Shown here in pieces: positions 1 to 6,384 of a stretch of DNA of 6,384 bases. How positions within the stretch are numbered: position 1 is the first letter of the stretch; every line of letters starts with the position of its first letter. The notes beneath the pieces are model-generated. The model made no database searches, was not told where the DNA came from, and saw only the letters and a list, made by a program, of their open reading frames with translations. This stretch comes from Nitrospirota bacterium (GTDB lineage Bacteria; Nitrospirota; Nitrospiria; Nitrospirales; UBA8639). A program made the translations under genes and the position numbers. The stretch is taken from the NCBI GenBank assembly GCA_003233615.1, contig QIMB01000054.1:1-6384 (forward strand), read 5' to 3'.

Positions 1-2385
1 AAAATACACGTTGTGAATGCCGTGGGACCGGAAGGCGAACTCACCTTCACCTGTAAAGCGATCATGGAGCATGTAGAAAAGAAGGGCCATGCATGGCATG
101 AGATTGGGATCGTGGCGCGAAACCTTGAACCGTATCTCACATATCTGCCGAGAATCTTTGAGGCACATCGCATTCCTTTTGGGATAACAGCTACCAGACC
201 CATGTTGGAAGAACCAGTGGCAAAGGTCTGGTGGATACTTGCCGGCCTTCGAGAGGAACAGTTTGGTTGTCGAAGCATGTTGGATGTGGTGTCGTCTTCC
301 TGGTTTGGGGGCATCGCAACTACGGAAGAATCGGTTCAGGTGAATTTTCATCTATGGGGACAGGCCGTTCATCATTTTCGCCTGGTGGGCGGAGTGGAAG
401 ATTGGGAACGGCTTGCCCATGTGGCTCAGGATTCTGCAGCGATTCAAGAATGGCATCAATCAAGTAGGGTGTCTCTAGAGCAAGCCACAGCGTCGTTGCA
501 TGTGTTTGCCACAGTCGTCAGTGGACTTGTCGCTGATTGCCTGGCACTTCCTGCCATGGGTTCTATTCGTGAATTAACTCAGGCCTTCGAAACACTTATG
601 ACGAAGCAACGGTGTTTTCCGACCGATCATCCATCATGTTTTCATGATGAAACATACGATGAGCGAACCGAATATCTGGTGAATGGATTTGAACAGGTCA
701 TCACATCGTTGCAGCAACTTGATCGTTTAGATCAGCACGTGACGTGGGAGCAATGGATGGTGTTGTTTCGTTCCATATTAGAACGAACTCATCTCCCTCT
801 ACCGGGAGACACCTCAATGGGTGTGCAGGTATTGGATGTCATGGCGGCTCGAGGCCGTCCTTTCCGAACCCTATTTGTCCTGGGGATGAACGATCATGTC
901 TTTCCTCGGATCGTGCGAGAGGATGCCTTTTTGCGTGATCATGATCGAAAGGTGTTGGCAGAAAGTCTCGGCTATAAGATTGATGAAAAAATGACTGGGT
1001 TTGATGAGGACACGCTGTTGTTTTCGCTCCTCCAACAATCTGCGCGTGAGGATATGTATCTTCTCTACCAACGGGCCGATCAGAATGGACGCCCGCTGAT
1101 GCCGTCTTCGTTCTTGCGAGATCATCTTGCTGCTGCGGCGGCTCAACGTGCTGATCAGGAAATCACCGTTCCAATTGGCCTTCTTGAGCGATCCAAAACG
1201 TCCTATTTTTCATCGGACTATGATACGTCGCAAGACTCTAGACTCAGTGCTGTTCTTGAAGGTCGACCGCTTGACGCGATGGTGTCGGAAGCATCTTCAT
1301 GGTGGACTATGCTTCAGCATGGTATGAAAATAATTGGCACTCTTGAACAGACCGGGTCACAAGCTGGTCTATTTGATGGAATCACCAATGCCGATAATCT
1401 ACATTGGCAGGATCTTGTTGCTCGCGGGTTGTCGCCAACAGCATTGGGAACATATGCCCAATGTCCCATGCGTTATTGGATGACCCATGTGCTGAAGGTC
1501 CAAGGGGGCCTGGATCCCATGTCCCAAGAGCTTCCGAGCCGGGTGTGGGGTGAACTGGTCCATCAGGTGTTGTGTGGGGTGTATCAGGACCTGTCGACAT
1601 GCGGATGGCCGCAACAGATTGTCCCCCCTGTTCACCGTACGGACATCGTCAACGCACATGCGAAGATCGTATTTCAAGCATATGCACAAAGGTTTGGGAA
1701 AGGCTATTGGCTGTTTTGGGAATGGATGAAGGCTCGATTAACCCGCATGATGATGTTGCTGATTGAATACGATCACCGTGATTTTCTCGAGCATGGATGG
1801 ATCCCTGGTGCATACGAAGTTGAAGCGACAGGAATGTTTCCATCTGACAGCCAGACATCGCCCGAGTTGCTGAAACTTCGTGGACGATTTGATCGTGTTG
1901 ATACAACCATGGATCATTCTTGTGAGCGTATTGTTGATTATAAAGTTTCACTGCGCCGGTCCTTTCATGCGGATGAATTGGATTTAGTCACGAAAGCACT
2001 TCACGGCCAGCAGTTGCAGCCCCCTCTGTATTCCTTTATGGCTCCTAGGACCGCTTCACGCGTAGATGGGTTGTCGACAACTACCCTTTCTTCAGTGAAT
2101 TTTCGCTATTTACGTCCTTTGCAAGAAGAAGCCGTGCGATCTGCATCTTTTTCAGGAGCTCTGTGGGACACGCCGACCGGTGAACAACTCAAGCGTACTA
2201 TTCAGGGTTGGGTTCAGGGCATTCGATCGGGGCAGTTTTTTATATTGCCCGGAGCCTATTGTCGAAGTTGCTCGTATGCGACGGCCTGTCGTTTTCAGCA
2301 CCATCCCTCTTGGGCGCGAGCCTATGGTCTCCCTCTCGCGAGAGCGTATCGACAGGTTCGAAAGCAGAAGGTGTGCCATGACTAA
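1..2385 (+). CDS. addB: AddB-type subunit of the AddAB helicase-nuclease, 5'-truncated by the window edge
   Basis: AddB is the partner of AddA in the complex that resects double-strand breaks for RecA repair in the cytoplasm. Numbering the GTG codon at 13 as residue 1, I see a helicase-like segment at 30-58 (IGIVARN, then IPFGI) and a degenerate motif V region at 274-300 (AARGRPF, FVLGMND) without the usual HxAKG lysine. A C-terminal PD-(D/E)XK nuclease follows: GELVH (H517), GRFDRVD (D627, D630) and DYK (D642, K644). Four cysteines match the AddB iron-sulphur staple: C484 in YAQCP, then C750-x2-C753-x5-C759. RecC lacks such a nuclease and cysteine set, which argues for AddB. The frame is open to base 1 with no stop, so the real start lies upstream; the GTG at 13 is probably internal. 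By comparison with roughly 1,170-residue AddB of Bacillus, some 250-350 N-terminal residues may be missing, including any Walker A region. The stop overlaps the addA start by 8 bases. Confidence 0.9.
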   Translation, partial: KIHVVNAVGPEGELTFTCKAIMEHVEKKGHAWHEIGIVARNLEPYLTYLPRIFEAHRIPFGITATRPMLEEPVAKVWWILAGLREEQFGCRSMLDVVSSSWFGGIATTEESVQVNFHLWGQAVHHFRLVGGVEDWERLAHVAQDSAAIQEWHQSSRVSLEQATASLHVFATVVSGLVADCLALPAMGSIRELTQAFETLMTKQRCFPTDHPSCFHDETYDERTEYLVNGFEQVITSLQQLDRLDQHVTWEQWMVLFRSILERTHLPLPGDTSMGVQVLDVMAARGRPFRTLFVLGMNDHVFPRIVREDAFLRDHDRKVLAESLGYKIDEKMTGFDEDTLLFSLLQQSAREDMYLLYQRADQNGRPLMPSSFLRDHLAAAAAQRADQEITVPIGLLERSKTSYFSSDYDTSQDSRLSAVLEGRPLDAMVSEASSWWTMLQHGMKIIGTLEQTGSQAGLFDGITNADNLHWQDLVARGLSPTALGTYAQCPMRYWMTHVLKVQGGLDPMSQELPSRVWGELVHQVLCGVYQDLSTCGWPQQIVPPVHRTDIVNAHAKIVFQAYAQRFGKGYWLFWEWMKARLTRMMMLLIEYDHRDFLEHGWIPGAYEVEATGMFPSDSQTSPELLKLRGRFDRVDTTMDHSCERIVDYKVSLRRSFHADELDLVTKALHGQQLQPPLYSFMAPRTASRVDGLSTTTLSSVNFRYLRPLQEEAVRSASFSGALWDTPTGEQLKRTIQGWVQGIRSGQFFILPGAYCRSCSYATACRFQHHPSWARAYGLPLARAYRQVRKQKVCHD
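2366..2371 (+). promoter_or_regulatory. Shine-Dalgarno site of addA inside the addB 3' end
   Basis: AGAAGG lies six bases before the ATG at 2378, a normal spacing. It supports 2378 as the addA start over the in-frame ATG at 2180, which would add 66 residues read out of frame from the addB nuclease domain. The site lies within addB codons, and the addB stop (2383-2385) falls just after the addA ATG, an arrangement typical of translational coupling. Confidence 0.7.
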
Positions 2386-5300
2386 TCTCTCTCCGCTCTC
2401 TGATGCCGATGCAAGGCAGATAGGGGAAACGACCTTTGATCGCAATGTCGTGGTCTTGGCTGGCGCTGGAACAGGGAAGACGACCTTGTTAGTGAATCGA
2501 CTGCTGCATGCGTTGTTGCGGGAACCACACTCGTTTCGTATTACCGAGATGCTGGCACTTACCTTCACCAATAAAGCTGCGAATGAAATGAAGACACGTC
2601 TACGTGAGGTCTTGCATGAATTGTTGGCGGCGTGTCAGGCACAGACGCTACATAGGGATGTTGAGAACGCGAGGCTCACATATTTTCAAGCGCAGTATTA
2701 CCTCTCTACTGAGCATATCAAAGAAAAAGTGACGGATGCGCTCAATGATCTTGAACAGGCCCATATTTCCACGCTTCATAGTTTTGCTGCTCATGTGCTG
2801 AGACTCTATCCACTTGAAAGTGGGGTCGATCCGCATTTTCAGGAAGATGACGGGACGCAATTTTCTGAAATATTTTCTGACGCATGGACGATGTGGCTTG
2901 ATGAGGCCTTAGGCGAACAGGGGGAGGATCATTCTCACTGGCAGGAAATCTTGGATCTGGTTGATCTGAAAGGGATTCGTGAATTTGCGTATGCCCTGTG
3001 TGATGATGTGATTTCTCTCTCGGCCCTGCACGAGCAATTGGATTCAAACAGCCACACCCCGGCGTTTGCATCCTGGTTACAAGCGAACAGACAGAGCATT
3101 GCTCGTCTCTTGCAAGAGTATGCGCCGGTAAAACTACGAAAAATCGAAAGGCTACTGGATGTTGCTGATCGCGTATTTGATTTAGTGGCGCGCGAAGGGT
3201 GGTCCGGGGCAGGCCAACTTTCGGATGATGAGAAGGCCTTCTTATCGTCGACTATTGGTCAAGCGCCTAAAGGTTGGACTGCAGCTGATTTTCAGGATGC
3301 TCGGCGTATCATCCAAGGCGCGCATCGTTCCTTGAATGTGGATGAAGGGTTTTTGGGCAGAGTGGTATATTTGCTTGAGCCATTTGTCCAACGTGTTCAG
3401 CGTCTCTATGCAGACAAAGGGTGGATTCGGTTTGATGGACTTATCGTGCGTGTGCGGGACGTCTTGCGTGACAATCCGAAGGTTCGTGAACAATTGAAAA
3501 GGGATTTTCAGGCAATCATGGTCGATGAGTTTCAGGACACGGATCCCTTGCAATATGAAATCTTGCTCTATCTGGGTGAACAGCCTGGTGAGCACTGTCA
3601 GCAGTGGGAGGCGATACGATTGGTGCCGGGGAAACTCTTTATTGTGGGTGATCCCAAGCAATCCATTTATGCGTTTCGTCGTGCCGATATCCATGCGTTT
3701 GATCAGGTGGTTCACAAGCTCACGCAAGATGGTGGAGTGGTCTGCACGTTGACGACAAATTTCCGCAGCAATGGTGCCGTTCTCGAAGTCGTGAATGCGG
3801 TTTTTGATCGATTGTTTGTTCAGGAGGATAATGTTCAGCCTCTCAATGTGCCATTGATGGTTGGGCGATGTGGGGAGGAAGCCTTGGCCAGTCCTGGAGT
3901 TGAGCTCTGTGTTGTGGTCAATGACGGAGACGATGAATGGGATGCAGGACGGGCTACGCGAGTAGAGGCGGAATGGCTGGCGGCATGGATACAGGCACAA
4001 TTGTCTTCAGGCCAACAATGGGTGTTGGAGCATGGGAGTCGCGTTCCTCTTCGCCCGGGTCATGTGGCCGTGTTATTTCGAAAATTTACAAATGCCCATG
4101 TGTATTTGGAAGCCTTTCACCGGCGAGGTGTTCCGTATGTCACTGATGGGGAGCGGCATTTCTATCGGCGCCAGGAAGTGATTGATCTGGTGAATGTGTT
4201 ACGTGTGTTGCGTGATCCAGCCGATGCGATTGCTGTTGTAGGGATCTTGCGTTCATCGTTGGGCGGTGTGTCTGATCAAGATATTATGGAATTAGCGAGA
4301 GGTGGACCTCTTGATATCCGTCGGACCGGGATGCTGGATGACTGGGGAAGTACGCGAAAGTCTGGTGTACGAATTCTCTGTGAACAGTTAGCGGCCTTAC
4401 ATGTGCAAGCCACGCGGATCCCTATTCAAGAATTTGTTGATCGCGTGTTTGCACAGCTTCCTCTTGTCGAGTTAGCGGCAGCGTCTAGTCATGGAGAGCA
4501 GGCGGTCATGAATGTATGGAAGCTTCGAGATCTTATGGCAGCACAGGCGGCGATTCCTCATCTCTCTTTTTCCGGTTGGGTCGATCGACTGATTGATTGT
4601 GTGATGACCCATCCTTCTGAACCGGAAGCATCGTTGGAGGAAGAGTCGTTAGATGCGGTTCGTGTGTTGTCCATTCATAAAGCCAAAGGGTTGGAATTTC
4701 CTGTTGTGGTGTTACCCGGACTGCAGCAACAATCAGCGGGAGTGGATCGTGGTGCTGAGGTGTCGTGTGATTGGATGAGCGGGGTCTATGGCTGTACGTT
4801 CCCACCTACATGGAATGCAGGACAGGTGTTGCTCTGGGAAAAAGAACAGATACGAGAGAAGGCTGAACAACGACGAGTCTTCTATGTGGGCATGACCCGG
4901 GCACGAGATCGATTAATCTTGTCTGGTGGATTGATGAAGAAGCCCATCAGAGAGAGTTTTTTAGGATTCCTCCAGCATGTGGCCGATGGCGATGTGGGCA
5001 ACCCTGAACATGATAGTGTTCACGTGGGTTCGGCTGCGATTCGGCAAACGGTCGTGATGTCCAGTGATGTCCAGCAGTCACGAAAAATGATGCCAACCTA
5101 CAAATTAGATATGCCTGAACGTACAGGAGAGAATGCCCTTTCCATAGAAAAAGTTCGTGAGCGTGAAGCGGTTTGGCAATCCGTGTCTCAAGATGTGGCC
5201 TTTTTGACTCCGTCCTTGTTGCATCAGGTACAGGCTGAACGGACTTCGCATACTCAAGGGAGCGGAAGCTTGAAGGTAGCCAGTCACTATATTGGAACCA

Positions 5301-5818
5301 TGGTCCATCGGTTGTTAGAACAGTGGGATTTTCAACTGGATTCAGAAAATTTCCTTCAACCGACGAGAGCGTTTTGCCAGAAAGAGCTTCCTGATGATCT
5401 TGATGATGACGAAAAGACTGCCGTCGTCTTAGATATTGAAGAACTGATGGGAACCTTTATCCGGTCATATGCTTATCGTGAGTTACGACATGCGACAGTT
5501 ATTGGACGGGAGGTCCCCTTTGTCATGTCATGGTCACAGAAAGAACAAGGCGGCTTGGCGCCTCAGCCTTGCGTGATGGAAGGCGTGATGGATGTCGTGT
5601 ATGAAGTGGCGGGCGACATATGGGTTGGGGATTATAAGACTGACAGGGTGACGGCTTCTGCTGTGGTTGAGTATGCTGAACGGTACCGTCTGCAAGCTCA
5701 GATCTATTCGAAGGCGGTCTCCCGGTCTTTGGACCTGGATATCAAAGGATGTAAATTTTTATTTTTACGTATTGGTGAAGCGGTAACTATCATTCCCGAT
5801 GGTGCCGTGTTTTCATAA
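2378..5818 (+). CDS. addA: AddA, ATP-dependent helicase-nuclease subunit
   Basis: AddA is the motor and one of the two nucleases of AddAB: it moves 3' to 5' on single-stranded DNA using ATP and cuts the strands at a break. The 1146 residues carry the full SF1A (UvrD/RecB-like) set: Q motif near Q14; Walker A GAGTGKT at 29-35 (K34); motif Ia LTFTNKAA at 61-68; TLHSF near H134; Walker B VDEFQDT (D383, E384); GDPKQSIYAFR from 424; NFRSN (R463); motif V HKAKGLEF at 767-774; motif VI GMTRARDR (R841). The C-terminal PD-(D/E)XK nuclease has GTMVH (H977), REVPF (E1045), GVMD (D1072) and DYKT (D1085, K1087), so both activities look intact. Length fits AddA (about 1,150-1,250). RecB was considered, but the AddB-like neighbour with its own nuclease and Fe-S cysteines, and no visible recD, favour AddA. 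The start at 2378 fits the Q motif and Walker A positions of the family and has a Shine-Dalgarno site. Confidence 0.95.
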   Translation: MTNLSPLSDADARQIGETTFDRNVVVLAGAGTGKTTLLVNRLLHALLREPHSFRITEMLALTFTNKAANEMKTRLREVLHELLAACQAQTLHRDVENARLTYFQAQYYLSTEHIKEKVTDALNDLEQAHISTLHSFAAHVLRLYPLESGVDPHFQEDDGTQFSEIFSDAWTMWLDEALGEQGEDHSHWQEILDLVDLKGIREFAYALCDDVISLSALHEQLDSNSHTPAFASWLQANRQSIARLLQEYAPVKLRKIERLLDVADRVFDLVAREGWSGAGQLSDDEKAFLSSTIGQAPKGWTAADFQDARRIIQGAHRSLNVDEGFLGRVVYLLEPFVQRVQRLYADKGWIRFDGLIVRVRDVLRDNPKVREQLKRDFQAIMVDEFQDTDPLQYEILLYLGEQPGEHCQQWEAIRLVPGKLFIVGDPKQSIYAFRRADIHAFDQVVHKLTQDGGVVCTLTTNFRSNGAVLEVVNAVFDRLFVQEDNVQPLNVPLMVGRCGEEALASPGVELCVVVNDGDDEWDAGRATRVEAEWLAAWIQAQLSSGQQWVLEHGSRVPLRPGHVAVLFRKFTNAHVYLEAFHRRGVPYVTDGERHFYRRQEVIDLVNVLRVLRDPADAIAVVGILRSSLGGVSDQDIMELARGGPLDIRRTGMLDDWGSTRKSGVRILCEQLAALHVQATRIPIQEFVDRVFAQLPLVELAAASSHGEQAVMNVWKLRDLMAAQAAIPHLSFSGWVDRLIDCVMTHPSEPEASLEEESLDAVRVLSIHKAKGLEFPVVVLPGLQQQSAGVDRGAEVSCDWMSGVYGCTFPPTWNAGQVLLWEKEQIREKAEQRRVFYVGMTRARDRLILSGGLMKKPIRESFLGFLQHVADGDVGNPEHDSVHVGSAAIRQTVVMSSDVQQSRKMMPTYKLDMPERTGENALSIEKVREREAVWQSVSQDVAFLTPSLLHQVQAERTSHTQGSGSLKVASHYIGTMVHRLLEQWDFQLDSENFLQPTRAFCQKELPDDLDDDEKTAVVLDIEELMGTFIRSYAYRELRHATVIGREVPFVMSWSQKEQGGLAPQPCVMEGVMDVVYEVAGDIWVGDYKTDRVTASAVVEYAERYRLQAQIYSKAVSRSLDLDIKGCKFLFLRIGEAVTIIPDGAVFS
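5054..5074 (+). repeat. Perfect 10-bp tandem duplication inside addA
   Basis: GTGATGTCCA occurs twice back to back (5054-5063 and 5064-5073), and the next base continues the period. It codes for part of the variable linker between the helicase motor (ending after motif VI at about residue 845) and the nuclease domain (beginning near 975). Ten is not a multiple of three, so a change in copy number would shift the reading frame; the present copy number keeps addA open. Confidence 0.8.
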
Positions 5819-5823
5819 GGAGG
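5817..5823 (+). promoter_or_regulatory. Strong Shine-Dalgarno site of the TPR lipoprotein gene, overlapping the addA stop
   Basis: AAGGAGG is a near-perfect anti-16S match, five bases before the ATG at 5829, and shares its first two bases with the addA TAA (5816-5818). It selects the start at 5829 over the in-frame ATG at 5799, which lies inside addA, has no such site, and would place ten extra residues including acidic and basic ones before the signal peptide. It is much stronger than the addA site, so the lipoprotein may be made at a higher rate than AddA from a shared message. Confidence 0.85.
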
Positions 5824-5828
5824 GATCT

Positions 5829-6296
5829 ATGATTGGTTTGCGATTTGGAATATTGAGTGTGTGCTGTCTCATTATGTTCGTCATTAGTGGGTGTGTATCA
5901 GATAAGCCAGCCCCGTTGATGGTACTTGATCCTCCAGGCAATACTGTGACTCAGGTGGAGACGTTCTTAACAGAGGGGAATCGCCTATTTCGTGAAGGAC
6001 GGTGGGAAGCAGCCAGGCAGCAATTTCAGGCTGCGGTTCAGTCACAACCCGATCTGGCTGAAGCGCATTATAATTTGGCTTTAGCGATGGACCACATGGG
6101 TGATCGAGCGGGAGCAAAGCCTCATTATATCAAAGCTGCCAATCTTGCTCCTGGGAACAAAGTTATTTGGAATTCTCCACCTCTTCGACGATATGGGAAT
6201 GTTCCCGACAAACCGATCGAATCCACTTCCTCTCCTGTGCTTCCGGGAATTGGTGGCGGTGTTGGTGGGGGCAGTGGTCCGGGAGGAGGTTTTTAG
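5829..6296 (+). CDS. Small TPR-repeat lipoprotein with a glycine-rich tail
   Basis: This is a 155-residue predicted lipoprotein of unknown specific role. Residues 1-21 form a signal peptide: a short start with R5, a hydrophobic core at about 6-19, then the lipobox ISGC with C22 as the lipidated residue. Because V23 rather than Asp follows the cysteine, outer-membrane sorting by the Lol rule is plausible if the host is diderm. Residues about 43-76 and 77-110 form two tetratricopeptide repeats, with signatures such as GNRLFREGRWEAA and AEAHYNLALAMDHMGD; such repeats bind proteins. The tail (140-155) is almost all glycine with a final Phe, probably disordered. It follows addA with only ten bases between stop and start, so co-transcription is likely, but nothing in it suggests DNA repair. 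Alternatives are an assembly helper for an envelope complex or a PilF-like protein, but it has only two repeats and I would not assign either. Start chosen by the strong ribosome site and by the signal peptide. Confidence 0.88.
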   Translation: MIGLRFGILSVCCLIMFVISGCVSDKPAPLMVLDPPGNTVTQVETFLTEGNRLFREGRWEAARQQFQAAVQSQPDLAEAHYNLALAMDHMGDRAGAKPHYIKAANLAPGNKVIWNSPPLRRYGNVPDKPIESTSSPVLPGIGGGVGGGSGPGGGF

Positions 6297-6384
6297 AAAA
6301 GAGAGAAAAGGGGAAGAGTTATATCAATTATTTAAGAAGAAGACTTAGAACGTCGATATCCTCGGATAATCATGAACGTGCCGA
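6297..6384. other. Short 3' flank, no gene assigned
   Basis: After the lipoprotein stop comes a purine-rich run (about 6297-6317) and then an AT-rich stretch (about 6318-6334). I see no GC-rich hairpin with a T tract, so no intrinsic terminator is recognised. On the minus strand, one frame is open from the right edge to a TAA at 6332-6334 and ends with residues MIIRGYRRSKSSS. It could be the end of a convergent gene, but about 16 codons is too little to call. A plus-strand ATG at 6372 has no good ribosome site. Confidence 0.5.

Noticed and set aside
13..15. GTG as the true start of addB
   Set aside because: The same frame is open to base 1 (reading KIHV before it), there is no upstream ribosome site in the 12 bases shown, and the product would lack the N-terminal domain normal for AddB.
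86..97. Perfect 12-bp palindrome GCCATGCATGGC
   Set aside because: It is in addB coding sequence (Gly-His-Ala-Trp-His), single copy, and not near any promoter or start; chance is the simplest explanation.
2152..2571. 139-codon minus-strand open frame across the addB/addA junction
   Set aside because: It is antisense to the AddB cysteine cluster and the AddA Walker A, with a composition rich in Ser and Arg and no family likeness.
3242..4000. 252-codon minus-strand open frame
   Set aside because: It lies wholly within addA opposite the Walker B and GDPKQ motifs; its translation has no recognisable domain and no ribosome site was evident. It is a shadow of the real gene.
5799..5828. ATG at 5799 as start of the lipoprotein gene
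   Set aside because: It overlaps the addA end and puts ten extra residues before a well-formed signal peptide, while the start at 5829 has a near-perfect Shine-Dalgarno site.
6100..6348. 82-codon plus-strand open frame overlapping the lipoprotein 3' end
   Set aside because: It reads the TPR gene in another frame, has no domain and no ribosome site.
1..6384. Defence island, CRISPR, mobile element or other novel system
   Set aside because: Apart from AddAB, itself a known repair complex, I found no cas-like array, terminal inverted repeats, transposase, integrase or toxin-antitoxin pair on either strand.

Overview
This window carries a bacterial AddAB-type double-strand-break resection helicase-nuclease. 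It holds the 3' part of addB (cut by the left edge) and a complete addA, followed at once by a small gene for a lipoprotein with TPR repeats. All three genes are on the + strand, tightly packed, and probably form one operon. I see no rRNA, tRNA, CRISPR array, insertion sequence or prophage gene, and no frameshift or internal stop in the main genes.

Layout: bases 1-2385 are addB without its 5' end. The frame is open to base 1 and family architecture suggests an N-terminal UvrD-like domain lies upstream. addA starts at 2378, overlaps addB by 8 bases and runs to 5818 (1146 aa). The lipoprotein gene is 5829-6296, with a strong Shine-Dalgarno sequence that overlaps the addA stop codon. Bases 6297-6384 hold no gene I can assign with confidence, only a possible C-terminal end of a minus-strand gene.

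How the genes work together: AddA supplies the ATP-driven SF1 helicase motor and one PD-(D/E)XK nuclease. AddB supplies a second nuclease, an iron-sulphur staple of four cysteines and a degenerate helicase-like region that, in studied homologues, recognises Chi. Together they unwind and resect broken DNA ends and prepare a 3' tail for RecA. The TPR lipoprotein has no evident link to recombination beyond its position; it would be an envelope protein.

Organism: the GC content looks close to 50% by eye. The lipobox protein points to a bacterium with a typical lipoprotein export route, probably diderm. A Nitrospira-like bacterium of the moderate-GC marine type is my best guess, but this is recollection-based inference with low confidence. 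The window is mostly ordinary DNA-repair housekeeping. I do not find a clear previously undescribed system; the points worth a second look are the addB/addA junction, the coupled lipoprotein gene and the short 3' flank.
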